A stretch of 64,000 nt of DNA, taken from contig UCAG01000014.1 in NCBI GenBank assembly GCA_900470285.1, forward strand, positions 1-64,000. The letters are read 5' to 3'. The position numbers were made by a program, and so were the translations under genes. Below are positions 23,705-32,869 of the stretch, in pieces. The notes beneath the pieces were generated by a model, which saw nothing but the letters and a program-made list of their open reading frames with translations, searched no databases and was not told the origin of the DNA. Position 1 is the first letter of the stretch. The number at the start of each line of letters is the position of its first letter. Source of the DNA: Hyphomicrobiales bacterium (lineage in GTDB: Bacteria; Pseudomonadota; Alphaproteobacteria; Rhizobiales; Rhizobiaceae).

Positions 23705-25101
23705 GGAAGAACAGCTATTCCCTGCGCAGACGTTTGCTTGGCTGGTTGCTGGTTTCAACCATGCTGATCGGGCTGATTGCGCTGGCGGATACGTATCAGG
23801 AAGCTGTCAGCACGGCTAATAAAGTAGCTGACCGTGTGTTGAGCGGTTCGGCACTGGCGATTGCCGAGCGTGTTGTGGTGTCCGAGCATGGCGATCTGGA
23901 AGTGGATATTCCCTATGTCGCCTTGGAAATGCTCACCTCTGCTGCGCAGGATCGGGTGTTTTATCGGGTGGACGGCCCGCCCGGCCAGTTTATTACCGGT
24001 TATGAAACACTGCCGCTGCTGAAAAATCCGGAAAATAAGGATGTTGAATTTGGCGATGGAACCTATCGCGGTGAGCCGATCCGGCTGGCTTTGCTCCGCC
24101 GCTCCGCTTCGACCGGTGTCAATTCCGTGCCTTTCACGGTGACAGTTGCCGAGACAACGATGGCGCGTCGGCAGCTCACACATACGCTTTTGCTGCGTTC
24201 AGCCTTACGGTTGCTGTTTATGATTGTCGGAACCGCATTGGTGGTCTGGATTGCCGTGACCTATGCTTTGCGACCGCTTTACCGCCTCAGTGATGCGATT
24301 GCCGAGCGCAATCCGCAGGATTTGCACCCGATCAGCGAGCTTGTGCCCAATGAGGTGCAGGGGCTGGTGGAAACAGTCAATTCTTTCATGGTGCGGTTGC
24401 AATCGGCGCTGGATGCACTGCGCCATTTTACCGGCAATGCCAGCCATCAGCTGCGCACACCTTTGGCGGTGGTACGTACACAACTTGCTCTTGCGCAGCG
24501 TAGTCAGAACCGGCAATCCATGCTGGAGGCGGTCACGCAGGCTGACCAGGCTGTGGCCCATGCGGAACGTATTCTGGCGCAGTTGCTGTTGCTGGCTAAA
24601 ATTGATGCATCCGGCGACCAGGCTGTGCAAATGCTCGGATCTGTTGATCTTGCTGAGATGGCGCGGCAGATCACGGGTGATTATGTGCGCGAGGCGGTGC
24701 GGGGAGATATTGATCTGGGTTATGAAGGGGAAGCCAGTCTGACCGTGCAGGGCGACCGGCTGCTGCTGGAAGAGGCTTTAAAAAACCTGATCAGCAATGC
24801 ACTGCTTTATGCCGGTACAGAAGCTGTTGTGACTGTCCGGGTGCGCAGGCAGGGTGAACTTGTTTTTCTGGAGGTTGAGGATAATGGCAAAGGCGTGCCT
24901 GAAGAGCAGCTTTCCCTGATCCGTAACCGCTTTGACCGCGGCTCTGTTGCAAAAAACACAGGGCATTCACCGCAGGGCAGTGGCCTTGGTCTGTCCATTG
25001 TCGAGGAGATTGCAGCACTGCATGGTGGTCATCTCATCCTGCAAAAAGCAGTGCAGAGTAATGGTCTGCTTGCGGCCATCCGGTTTTCTGCCATTTCGTA
25101 A
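23701..25101 (+). CDS. tctE: Sensor histidine kinase TctE
   Basis: The 466-residue kinase has a first membrane helix at about 11-28, a periplasmic sensor domain of the 2CSK_N type to about 165, a second helix at about 168-187, a HAMP-like linker and a phosphoacceptor H249 in NASHQLRTPLAVV. The ATPase domain shows the N-box LISNALLYA, G1 VEDNGKGVP and G2 GSGLGLSIV. It should phosphorylate TctD. Start and stop-codon overlap with tctD (ATGA) show co-translation. Confidence 0.9.
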   Translation: MRKNSYSLRRRLLGWLLVSTMLIGLIALADTYQEAVSTANKVADRVLSGSALAIAERVVVSEHGDLEVDIPYVALEMLTSAAQDRVFYRVDGPPGQFITGYETLPLLKNPENKDVEFGDGTYRGEPIRLALLRRSASTGVNSVPFTVTVAETTMARRQLTHTLLLRSALRLLFMIVGTALVVWIAVTYALRPLYRLSDAIAERNPQDLHPISELVPNEVQGLVETVNSFMVRLQSALDALRHFTGNASHQLRTPLAVVRTQLALAQRSQNRQSMLEAVTQADQAVAHAERILAQLLLLAKIDASGDQAVQMLGSVDLAEMARQITGDYVREAVRGDIDLGYEGEASLTVQGDRLLLEEALKNLISNALLYAGTEAVVTVRVRRQGELVFLEVEDNGKGVPEEQLSLIRNRFDRGSVAKNTGHSPQGSGLGLSIVEEIAALHGGHLILQKAVQSNGLLAAIRFSAIS

Positions 25102-25269
25102 AATACTCTGGCCGGTTATCGTCATTGCCGGTTTTTGATAGATCATTCCGGCCGATTTACTGGCACACAGACACTTATCTTGTTGCAAGCTGAAGGTTTT
25201 TGGCTACAACCGCCAGTAACTTGAATGATAATGTCAGATTTTGCAGGCGGGACGACGGGAGAGATTGTA

Positions 25270-27003
25270 ATGCCGGATATCGTAAAACGGTTTTTTGCCT
25301 ATTATCGTCCGCATAAGCTTCTGTTTGCTGTCGATTTTTGCAGTGCAGTATTGTCGGGTTTGCTGGAGTTGGCTTTTCCGGTGGCTGTTACATTATTCAT
25401 TGACCGGTTGCTGCCGACCAATGAATGGGGGCTGATTGCCCTCGCTGCAGTCGGCTTGCTCTGCATTTATGTTTTCAATGCCGGCCTGCAGGTGGTTGTG
25501 ACCTATTGGGGGCATATGCTCGGGATCAATATTGAAACCGAGATGCGTCGCAAAGCTTTTGACCATTTGCAGAAACTCTCTTTCGGTTATTTTGACAATC
25601 AGAAGACCGGCCATCTTGTGGCGCGAATGACCAAAGATCTTGAAGAGATCGGCGAGGTTGCCCATCATGGCCCCGAAGATCTGTTCATCGCGATCATGAC
25701 ACTGATCGGTGCTTTCATCCTGATGTTCTGGGAACATTCGACACTGGCTGTTATTACAGCGCTGATCGTACCGGTCACTGCATGGGTGACATTGCGCTAT
25801 GGTGGTCGCATGACCACGACATGGCGCGCGCTTTATGGCCGCGTGGCGGCTTTTAATGCGCGAATTGAGGAAAATGTCGGCGGCATCCGCGTGGTGCAGG
25901 CATTCACCAATGAAGATCATGAGCGCACATTATTTGCCGAGGATAATCAGAATTACCGCAACACCAAACTTGAAGCCTATAAGGTTATGGCGGCTTCCAC
26001 ATCCCTGAGCTATCTGTCGATGCGCTTCATTCAGGTGGTGGTGATGTTGTGCGGGGCATATTTTGTCATTCGCGGCGACCTGACTGCCGGTGGTTTTGTC
26101 GGCTTCCTGCTGCTGGTCGGGGTGTTTTTCCGGCCGATTGATAAGATCAATTCGGTGATTGAGAGCTATCCGAAAGGCATTGCCGGTTTTCAGCGCTATC
26201 TGGAGTTTCTGAGTACACGTCCGGACATTGCTGACCGCGCCAATGCCCGCGATGCAGGTAAATTACAGGGCAATATTCGTTATGATCAGGTTTCTTTTGG
26301 CTATCAGGATAATCGCGCAATTGTGCAGGGTTTGAACCTCGATATTCAGGCAGGTGAAACCATTGCTTTTGTCGGCCCTTCCGGTGCCGGTAAAACAACA
26401 ATCTGTTCCTTGCTGCCGCGCTTCTACGAGGTTACTGAGGGAGCGGTCAGTATTGATGGTATCGATATCCGCGATATGACACTGAAATCCTTGCGCAGTA
26501 ATATCGGTATTGTCAGTCAGGATGTATTTTTGTTTGCCGGTACTATCCGTGAGAATATCGCCTATGGCCGTCTTGATGCGACGGATGCCGAGATCATGGA
26601 TGCCGTGCAACGGGCACGTCTGGGAGATGTGGTTGCCGGTCTGCCGGCGGGGCTGGATACGATTATCGGTGAGCGCGGCGTCAAGCTTTCCGGCGGGCAG
26701 AAACAGCGTCTGGCGATTGCGCGTATCTTCCTGAAAAATCCGCCGATCCTTATTTTGGATGAGGCAACGTCCGCTTTGGATACGGAAACAGAGCGTGCTA
26801 TTCAGCAATCCCTGTCTGAATTGTCAGTCGGACGTACGACTCTGGTGATTGCGCATCGTCTGGCAACAATCACCAATGCTGATCGTATTGTTGTGGTGCA
26901 GAACGGCAGTGTGGCGGAAGAGGGTAGCCATCAGCAATTGCTGGCAGCAAAATCCGGCCTCTACCGTCAGTTGCTTGAAGCGCAAAACCATCCTGCTGCC
27001 TGA
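25270..27003 (+). CDS. ABC exporter half-transporter (membrane domain plus ATPase)
   Basis: The 577-residue product joins a six-helix exporter membrane domain (about residues 15-310) to an ATPase with Walker A GPSGAGKTT, Q-loop IVSQDVF, signature LSGGQKQR, Walker B ILILDEATSALD and switch IAHRLATI. It is a homodimeric type IV exporter of the MsbA/BmrA kind; lipids, drugs or a siderophore are all possible cargos. The ATG at 25270 follows GGGAGAG at 6 bases and is preferred to one at 25225. It is a single-gene unit with its own terminator. Confidence 0.85.
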   Translation: MPDIVKRFFAYYRPHKLLFAVDFCSAVLSGLLELAFPVAVTLFIDRLLPTNEWGLIALAAVGLLCIYVFNAGLQVVVTYWGHMLGINIETEMRRKAFDHLQKLSFGYFDNQKTGHLVARMTKDLEEIGEVAHHGPEDLFIAIMTLIGAFILMFWEHSTLAVITALIVPVTAWVTLRYGGRMTTTWRALYGRVAAFNARIEENVGGIRVVQAFTNEDHERTLFAEDNQNYRNTKLEAYKVMAASTSLSYLSMRFIQVVVMLCGAYFVIRGDLTAGGFVGFLLLVGVFFRPIDKINSVIESYPKGIAGFQRYLEFLSTRPDIADRANARDAGKLQGNIRYDQVSFGYQDNRAIVQGLNLDIQAGETIAFVGPSGAGKTTICSLLPRFYEVTEGAVSIDGIDIRDMTLKSLRSNIGIVSQDVFLFAGTIRENIAYGRLDATDAEIMDAVQRARLGDVVAGLPAGLDTIIGERGVKLSGGQKQRLAIARIFLKNPPILILDEATSALDTETERAIQQSLSELSVGRTTLVIAHRLATITNADRIVVVQNGSVAEEGSHQQLLAAKSGLYRQLLEAQNHPAA

Positions 27004-27023
27004 TACACGACCTGAAGGCGATG

Positions 27024-27058
27024 AGAGCATTTCCGTTTTATCCGGAAATGCTCTTTTA
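27024..27058. terminator. Terminator between the ABC exporter and porin genes
   Basis: A 12-bp perfect stem AGAGCATTTCCG/CGGAAATGCTCT with a seven-base loop is followed by TTT. It serves convergent genes. Confidence 0.75.
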
Positions 27059-27062
27059 CTGT

Positions 27063-28172
27063 TTAAAAGGAACGCTGGATAAGTAATGTTCCGCCGACAG
27101 AATGTTGCCCGTACAGTGCTGTGGCCTTTTCATCATTCCACTTTGTATAAGTGAGCTCCGGCTGGATAATCAGACCGGGCACCATTTGATATTCAAGATT
27201 GATTGCGGCCGCCAGCGTCTTGCTTGCATCATAGCCAAGCTGGGTGCTCAGACTGGTTTTTGGGTTGAATTTATAAGCAACTCCGCCCCATGCTGCCCAG
27301 TCTCCGCCCCATTGTCCGTAGAAACTGGTTTTCTGGCGTTGCCCGTCAAAGTAAATATCCCTGTTGTTTTTATAGGCAGTCTGCATCCAGAAAGACAGGG
27401 CATCGCTGGCTTTCAGGTCGATCTTGGTTTTACCGGCCCATGATTCATTAACGCTGTCATAGGCCGCAACGGCAGCGATGGCGCCCCATCCCTGTTCATA
27501 TTTCACACCGGCAACAACATGCGGCACATAATCTTTAATTGTGCCGCCATAAATGAGGCTGGCATCGTTGTCTTTTTCAGTTTGATAGCCGCTGTCTTTA
27601 TCATTACCCTGTTCAAGGGCCAGAATGGTCGAGAAACCGTTGCTGTTTTTATAGGTGTAGCTGATTTGTGCTGTACGGGTGCCGCCGTAAGCAATCACAT
27701 CATCATTGATGATATTGCCGAGATAATTACTGAAGCTGATAAAGGCCGAGAAATCCATCCCGATCTGTAAACCGCCCAACTGGATAACTGCTTTGCGTAG
27801 AGTTCCGGAGCTTTTACTGTCTTTGCCATCACCCCACTGGAAACGTAACGAGGCTTCGGTTTTCATGGTGCCAAGTTCTGTTTCGGAGGCTGTTTTGGGA
27901 TTAAATGTGAAAAGCATTGAATTTGTAGCGCTGTGATAACTGGTATTATCATAAGGGTCGTGACCTGCTTGTATTGTGGTACGCACATATCCGCCAAATG
28001 ACATGCAGGTTTGTGTTCCGGGCAGGGTGAAATATGTCTTCCCGTAAGTATCACAGATTTTTACATAATTAATTTCATCCGGTTCCGGAGTAATTAAATT
28101 ATCTTCAGCGTAAGAACTATTATTGATTGATACAAAAATGATAAATGTTAAATAATTTTTTTTAAATTTCAT
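27063..28172 (-). CDS. Outer-membrane porin of the rhizobial/Brucella type (Porin_2)
   Basis: The 369-residue product has a signal peptide (MKFKKNYLTFIIFVSINNSSYA) and the mature start opens with a conserved INYVKICDTYGKTYFTLPGT. The CDTYG...CMSFGGYVR cysteine pair and alternating beta-strands are typical of Omp2/RopA porins, and the chain ends in phenylalanine (IQRSF), the outer-membrane assembly signal. It forms a general diffusion pore. The start at 28172 follows GGGGACGGCA. The gene is more AT-rich than its neighbours at its 5' end, and the upstream 150 bases are AT-rich. Confidence 0.85.
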   Translation of the reverse strand: MKFKKNYLTFIIFVSINNSSYAEDNLITPEPDEINYVKICDTYGKTYFTLPGTQTCMSFGGYVRTTIQAGHDPYDNTSYHSATNSMLFTFNPKTASETELGTMKTEASLRFQWGDGKDSKSSGTLRKAVIQLGGLQIGMDFSAFISFSNYLGNIINDDVIAYGGTRTAQISYTYKNSNGFSTILALEQGNDKDSGYQTEKDNDASLIYGGTIKDYVPHVVAGVKYEQGWGAIAAVAAYDSVNESWAGKTKIDLKASDALSFWMQTAYKNNRDIYFDGQRQKTSFYGQWGGDWAAWGGVAYKFNPKTSLSTQLGYDASKTLAAAINLEYQMVPGLIIQPELTYTKWNDEKATALYGQHSVGGTLLIQRSF

Positions 28173-28310
28173 TGCCGTCCCCAATATTGAATTTAAAATA
28201 TTGATTATGACGGGTAATTTTCTTGGTGAATATTACAGTTCTGTGCGATGAAAATTATGGGTACTATCTCTTTTTTGTGAACGCAGTGTTTATGAGAACA
28301 GATAATTGAT

Positions 28311-28330
28311 ACGATACCGTATGGTATGAT
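28311..28330. promoter_or_regulatory. Palindromic operator candidate upstream of the EamA-TetR-DoxX operon
   Basis: ATACC and GGTAT flank GTAT (28314-28327), with further half-symmetry outside (ACG/GAT). It overlaps an AT-rich promoter-like region 33 bases before the first gene. A TetR-family gene is second in the operon, so autoregulation is plausible. Confidence 0.4.
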
Positions 28331-28362
28331 ATTGATATGGCAAATTGAAAACAGGTCATATC

Positions 28363-29265
28363 ATGAATCCTAAACTTGCAGCCGCACTGGCCACTATTCT
28401 ATGGGGCTTCACCTATATTGTTTCGTCTAATATGTTGCCGCATAATCCGGTTTTTATAGGTGCAATCCGCGCTTTGGGTGGCGGTATTCCGCTATTGCTA
28501 TTTGCCCGCACGATGCTGCCGCGTGAATGGTGGTGGAAAATTATTGTGCTTGGTACGCTCAATGCCGGTCTGTTCTTTGGCTTGATTTTCGTGGCAGCAC
28601 TGAGCTTGCCGGGCGGTGTGGCGGCAACCATTCAGGCTTTGGGACCGCTCTTCACCATTCTGCTGGCATGGCCGCTGATGCAGGTTATTCCAACCGGTCA
28701 TAAGATTTTCAGCGTGTTGCTGGGCGCCGTTGGTGTCAGCCTTGTTGTGCTGCGTGGTGGTGTGCAAATGGATATGATCGGTGTGCTGGCGGGCTTAGGT
28801 GCCGCCTTATCCGTGGCACTGGGTGGTATATATGTCCATAAATGGGGTCGCCCGTGTTCTTTGCTGGCGTTCACTGGCTGGCAGCTGGTTGTCGGTGGCG
28901 TTGAACTGGCAATCCTTGCTGTGATTTTTCAGGACATTCCGTCTTCCGTTACGCTTGTGAATTTTGCCGGTTTTGTCATTCTTGCACTCTTCCTGACGGC
29001 TCTGGCTTTCGCTTTGTGGTTCCGCGGTATTGAGGGCGCAGGACCATCCGCAGTCGCTCCGTTCTTCCTGCTCGCTCCGGTAACAGCTTTTATTATGGAT
29101 GCTGTTTTTAATAATATGGTGCCAAGCTGGCTGCAGCTTGGTGGCATTGCTCTGGTGCTGGGAAGTTTGCTCTATGGCCAGCTGGTTGATCGCAGATCAT
29201 TCAGACCTGCACGTCACCACCATAAGATTACAGATGCTGAGAAACAACCGGAGGCGGCTGAATGA
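28363..29265 (+). CDS. EamA/DMT-family transporter
   Basis: The 300-residue inner-membrane protein has about ten helices in two EamA repeats (ATILWGFTYIVSSNMLP and GLGAALSVALGGIYVHKWG). Drug/metabolite transporters of this family mostly export amino acids or small metabolites. The ATG at 28363 is preferred to an upstream TTG. It is first in a three-gene operon with a TetR regulator and a DoxX protein, the genes overlapping by four bases each. Confidence 0.85.
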   Translation: MNPKLAAALATILWGFTYIVSSNMLPHNPVFIGAIRALGGGIPLLLFARTMLPREWWWKIIVLGTLNAGLFFGLIFVAALSLPGGVAATIQALGPLFTILLAWPLMQVIPTGHKIFSVLLGAVGVSLVVLRGGVQMDMIGVLAGLGAALSVALGGIYVHKWGRPCSLLAFTGWQLVVGGVELAILAVIFQDIPSSVTLVNFAGFVILALFLTALAFALWFRGIEGAGPSAVAPFFLLAPVTAFIMDAVFNNMVPSWLQLGGIALVLGSLLYGQLVDRRSFRPARHHHKITDAEKQPEAAE

Positions 29266-29909
29266 GCACAGAGAAACCTGTCCGGATTACCCGCCGCGGC
29301 ATCGAGCGGAGGGAGCAGATCAGAACCATCGCCGGTGCCCTGTTTCTGGAACATGGCTATGAGGGCGTGTCGGTTGATGAGATCATGCGTCAGGCCGGTG
29401 GTTCAAAGACCAATCTCTATAATCATTTCGGAGATAAAGAAGGCCTGTTCATGGCTGTTATCTCGCAAATGAGTGAGACCTTCACTCACGGTATCAAAGA
29501 TCTGGATGTTTCAATGCTGCCGTTGAAGGACGGGTTAGAGCGATTGGGTCGCCAATTGCTGTCTGTCCTGATGGAAGAGCACCACGTGGCGTTTCAGCGG
29601 TTGGTTATCGCAGAATCCGGACGGTTTCCGGCAATCGCACGGACATGGTTTGAAAAAGGCCCGCAAATGGCGCGGCATTATTTTGCTAAAGCCATTGCCC
29701 CACATGTCGGGAACGGCAGTCTACGACAAGGCGATCCTTATATTATGGCTACCCATTTCCACGATATGATTGTTGAGAACCTGCTCAGCCTGGCCTTGCT
29801 TGGGCAAGATGTGAGTGTGGAAATGCAGCACCAGATCATAGAATATGCTTTGCAGACTTTGCTGTATGGCTGGGCTGCACACAATGGCCGGACAGGAGGA
29901 ACATTATGA
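29262..29909 (+). CDS. TetR/AcrR family transcriptional regulator
   Basis: The 215-residue protein has an N-terminal helix-turn-helix (IRTIAGALFLEHGYEGVSVDEIMRQAGGSKTNLYNHFGDKEGLF, about residues 19-62), then the usual all-helical ligand domain. It overlaps the EamA gene and the DoxX gene by four bases on each side. It probably represses its own operon through the palindrome at 28311-28330; the inducer is unknown. Confidence 0.9.
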   Translation: MSTEKPVRITRRGIERREQIRTIAGALFLEHGYEGVSVDEIMRQAGGSKTNLYNHFGDKEGLFMAVISQMSETFTHGIKDLDVSMLPLKDGLERLGRQLLSVLMEEHHVAFQRLVIAESGRFPAIARTWFEKGPQMARHYFAKAIAPHVGNGSLRQGDPYIMATHFHDMIVENLLSLALLGQDVSVEMQHQIIEYALQTLLYGWAAHNGRTGGTL

Positions 29910-30328
29910 GTCCGAACTGGATTTATCAGCTATTATCCATGCCCGTTATTCAGCTGTTGGCGCGTATTTTGCTGACCATGACATTCTGGCTGAGCGGGAT
30001 TGCCAAGCTCTTTGATTTTCCGGCTGCGGTGGCCGAAATGACAGCCAATAATCTGTCGGCGCCGACCTTGTTTGCAGCGCTGACAATTGCTGTGCAACTG
30101 ATCGGCTCTGCTCTGATTATCCGGGGCGGATCACTGGTCTGGCTGGGTGCCGGTGCGCTCGGCGTGTTCACCGCCATGACAATTCCGGTCTCACATGCTT
30201 TCTGGCGGGCAGAAGGGGTAGAAGCGGTTGCTAAAATGCATGTGGCTGTTGAGCATATGTCGGTTATCGGCGGGTTGATTATCGTGGTTGTATTGCATGC
30301 GATTGTGCCACGCATGCGCAGAAAATAA
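29906..30328 (+). CDS. DoxX family membrane protein
   Basis: The 140-residue protein has four hydrophobic helices and the family pattern ARILLTMTFWLSGIAKLFDF near the N-terminus. DoxX relatives occur in thiosulfate:quinone oxidoreductase and in many operons of unknown role. Here it is the last gene of the EamA-TetR-DoxX operon. The function is not clear. Confidence 0.8.
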   Translation: MSPNWIYQLLSMPVIQLLARILLTMTFWLSGIAKLFDFPAAVAEMTANNLSAPTLFAALTIAVQLIGSALIIRGGSLVWLGAGALGVFTAMTIPVSHAFWRAEGVEAVAKMHVAVEHMSVIGGLIIVVVLHAIVPRMRRK

Positions 30329-30331
30329 CAC

Positions 30332-30691
30332 TTATACAGAGCGGTTATTGTTCAGCCATTCAATATCGTCACCCAAAGCTCGGGCGAGGGTGGCTTCCAT
30401 ATGACGAAAGCGACGAACCAGTTCTTCTCCGAAAGGTGTAAGGACTGCACCGCCGCCTTGTTTGCCGCCGCGCTGGGAGGTGACGCAAGGTTCACCGAAC
30501 ATCGAATTCAGTGCATCGACCAGCTGCCATGCACGGCGATAGGACATATCCATGGCGCGTCCTGCAGCTGAAATTGAGCCGGTGTCGTGAATATGCTCAA
30601 GCAGCTGAATCTTGCCGCGTCCCAGTCGTGCATTTTCCGGAAAATCAATCCGTAGTACCGGCTTCAGTAAAGCGATATCCTGTTGCGTCAT
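30332..30691 (-). CDS. ModE-like winged-helix regulator without molybdate domains
   Basis: The 119-residue protein is one LysR/ModE-type winged helix: LGRGKIQLLEHIHDTGSISAAGRAMDMSYRRAWQLVDALN followed by GGKQGGGAVLTPFGEELV. It ends there, so it lacks the C-terminal MOP domains that bind molybdate in full ModE. Short ModE-like proteins are common in Alphaproteobacteria and their signals are mostly unknown. It converges on the doxX gene, three bases apart. Confidence 0.85.
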   Translation of the reverse strand: MTQQDIALLKPVLRIDFPENARLGRGKIQLLEHIHDTGSISAAGRAMDMSYRRAWQLVDALNSMFGEPCVTSQRGGKQGGGAVLTPFGEELVRRFRHMEATLARALGDDIEWLNNNRSV

Positions 30692-30727
30692 GATTGGTCC
30701 TCCGCTTTATCTTAAGAAATCAATTGC

Positions 30728-31282
30728 TTAAAAGGTTGGTGGTGTACAGGCGCTGATAACGTCGCAGGCCACCGGCCCGACACAACGAAACCGGTGCGGA
30801 CGACGACTTTCGAAATAATAACCGTCACCCGGTCCCAATATACGTCGCTCACTGTCAACCGTCACTTCCAGACGACCGGCAATAATAATGCCGCCTTCCT
30901 CACCTTCATGCACCAGCGGCACCTTGCCGGTATCTGCACCCGGTTCATAGCGTTCTTTGAGAATTTGCAGCGCCCGCCCGAAAAGATTGTCGCCCAGCTG
31001 CCGGTACGAGATTTTACCTTTACCGATCTCGACAAATTCCTCAGACTGATAGAACGCCCTTTGCGGCATATCCGGCTGCAGGGCGAAAAACTCCGACATA
31101 CCGATTGGCAGGCCGTCGAGAATGCGTTTTAGCGCCCCGACAGATGGATTGGTCTGATTGGCCTCAATCAGCGAAATTGTGGCATTGGTTACACCGCTGC
31201 GTTTTGCCAGTTCGCGCTGTGAAAGCCCCGATTTTTCACGGATGAAGCGTAAACGGCCGCCAATATCGATCTCACCGGTCAT
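30728..31282 (-). CDS. XRE-family regulator with C-terminal cupin (PuuR-like)
   Basis: The 184-residue protein has an XRE helix-turn-helix (LRFIREKSGLSQRELAKRSGVTNATISLIEANQTNPSVGALKRIL, about residues 11-55) and a cupin domain with VHEGEEGGIIIAGRLEV and GDGYYFESRRPHRF. This layout is that of PuuR and related repressors of amine catabolism. It is divergent from an omega-amino-acid aminotransferase, which it probably controls. Likely effector: an amine or amino acid bound in the cupin. Confidence 0.88.
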   Translation of the reverse strand: MTGEIDIGGRLRFIREKSGLSQRELAKRSGVTNATISLIEANQTNPSVGALKRILDGLPIGMSEFFALQPDMPQRAFYQSEEFVEIGKGKISYRQLGDNLFGRALQILKERYEPGADTGKVPLVHEGEEGGIIIAGRLEVTVDSERRILGPGDGYYFESRRPHRFRCVGPVACDVISACTPPTF

Positions 31283-31309
31283 GAGTATCTGTTTCCGCTG
31301 TTGAGGTTG

Positions 31310-31321
31310 TTAAATATTTAA
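31310..31321. promoter_or_regulatory. Palindromic operator candidate TTAAATATTTAA
   Basis: This is a perfect 12-base palindrome 28 bases from the regulator start, in the divergent promoter region of the XRE-cupin regulator and the aminotransferase. AT-rich palindromes are typical for PuuR-like regulators. Confidence 0.4.
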
Positions 31322-31473
31322 AACATTTTATATTTTTTATCAAATAGATCAATATGATAATTAGCGCAAGAAATAGACTTGTTTCGCTCTCCGAAGCATG
31401 GCCAACTCTCAGTCACATATAAGGGAGAGGACGGTTTTCTGTTTGGAAAATTGCGCCGGCGAGGAGAGAGATA

Positions 31474-32805
31474 ATGACTGATCTAACCAATAGTCCCAAG
31501 CTTGACAGTTTCTGGATGCCGTTTACTGCGAACCGCCAGTTCAAATCTGCACCGCGTATGCTGGCTACAGCTGAAGGCATGTATTACACGGATGTGGACG
31601 GTAATTCTGTGCTGGACGGCACCGCCGGTCTGTGGTGTGTGAATGCCGGTCATGGCCGTAAACAGATTGCCAGTGCCGTTGAAAAACAGCTTTCGACTAT
31701 GGATTTCGCGCCGACATTCCAGATGGGGCATAATATTGCGTTTGATTTTGCCACCCGTCTTGGTGAAATTGCACCACGCGGTGATGGCAAAATTCTCGAC
31801 CGCGTTTTCTTCACCGGTTCCGGTTCAGAATCCGTTGATACTGCACTGAAAATTGCGATTGCCTTTCAGCGCGCCATTGGTCAGGGCACCCGTACCCGTG
31901 TGATCGGCCGTGAACGCGGCTATCATGGTGTGGGTTTTGGCGGTATTTCCGTTGGCGGTCTGGTTAATAACCGCCGCGTGTTTCCGTTGCTACCGGGTGC
32001 TGATCATCTGCGCCATACGCATGATCTTGAGAAAAACGCTTTCAGTAAAGGTCAGCCGGAACACGGTGCCGAACTGGCGGATGATCTGGAACGTATGGTC
32101 GCGCTACATGGTGCGGAAACCATTGCTGCAGTGATTGTGGAACCTCTGGCCGGTTCAACCGGTGTGCTGGTGCCGCCCAAAGGTTATCTGGAACGCCTTG
32201 CAGCCATTGCCAAAAAACACGGTATTCTGCTGATTTTTGATGAAGTGATCACCGGTTTCGGTCGTCTTGGCTCGCCATTCGCATCAGATTATTTTGGTGT
32301 CACGCCTGACCTGATCACCACAGCAAAAGGTCTGACTAATGGTGCCATTCCGATGGGGGCGGTTTTTGCCAGCCGTCATATTTATGATGGTCTGATGCAT
32401 GGGCCGGAAGGCGCTATTGAGCTGTTCCACGGTTATACTTATTCCGGTCATCCGGCAGCTTGTGCGGCAGGGATTGCAACGCTGGATATTTATGCTGAAG
32501 AGGGGCTGCTGACCCGCGCTGCCGAACTGGCAGATGACTGGCAGGAAGCGATCCACTCGCTGAAATCTACGAAGAATGTCATCGATATCCGCACACTCGG
32601 ACTGGTGGCCGGTATTGAATTATCCTCCCGTGACGGTGCAGTCGGTGCGCGCGCCTATGATGTGTTCACCGATTGCTTCAAGAAAGGTCTGCTGATCCGC
32701 GTGACCGGTGATGTGATTGCTTTGTCTCCGCCGCTGATCGTCAGCAAAGAAGAGATTGGCAAGATTGTTTCGATCCTTGGTGATGCAATCAACCGCGCAT
32801 CATAA
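31474..32805 (+). CDS. Omega-amino acid:pyruvate aminotransferase (class III)
   Basis: The 443-residue PLP enzyme starts LDSFWMPFTANRQFKSAPRM, the signature of beta-alanine:pyruvate aminotransferases. The cofactor region contains FTGSGSESVDTALK, VIGRERGYHGVGFGG, IFDEVITGFGRLG and the lysine of TTAKGLTNGAIPMG. It transfers an omega-amino group (beta-alanine, GABA-like or polyamine-derived) to pyruvate in the cytoplasm. The divergent XRE-cupin regulator fits amine catabolism. GAGGAGAGAG lies before the ATG. Confidence 0.88.
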   Translation: MTDLTNSPKLDSFWMPFTANRQFKSAPRMLATAEGMYYTDVDGNSVLDGTAGLWCVNAGHGRKQIASAVEKQLSTMDFAPTFQMGHNIAFDFATRLGEIAPRGDGKILDRVFFTGSGSESVDTALKIAIAFQRAIGQGTRTRVIGRERGYHGVGFGGISVGGLVNNRRVFPLLPGADHLRHTHDLEKNAFSKGQPEHGAELADDLERMVALHGAETIAAVIVEPLAGSTGVLVPPKGYLERLAAIAKKHGILLIFDEVITGFGRLGSPFASDYFGVTPDLITTAKGLTNGAIPMGAVFASRHIYDGLMHGPEGAIELFHGYTYSGHPAACAAGIATLDIYAEEGLLTRAAELADDWQEAIHSLKSTKNVIDIRTLGLVAGIELSSRDGAVGARAYDVFTDCFKKGLLIRVTGDVIALSPPLIVSKEEIGKIVSILGDAINRAS

Positions 32806-32819
32806 TTTTATAAGACATG

Positions 32820-32857
32820 AAAAAGCCTCGCACAGAAAGTTCTGCGCGGGGCTTTTT
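32820..32857. terminator. Bidirectional terminator
   Basis: An AAAAAGCCTCGCACAGAA stem with its near-complement ending GGGGCTTTTT lies between the convergent aminotransferase and nucleoside permease genes. Confidence 0.85.
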
Positions 32858-32869
32858 CATATGCTTAAA

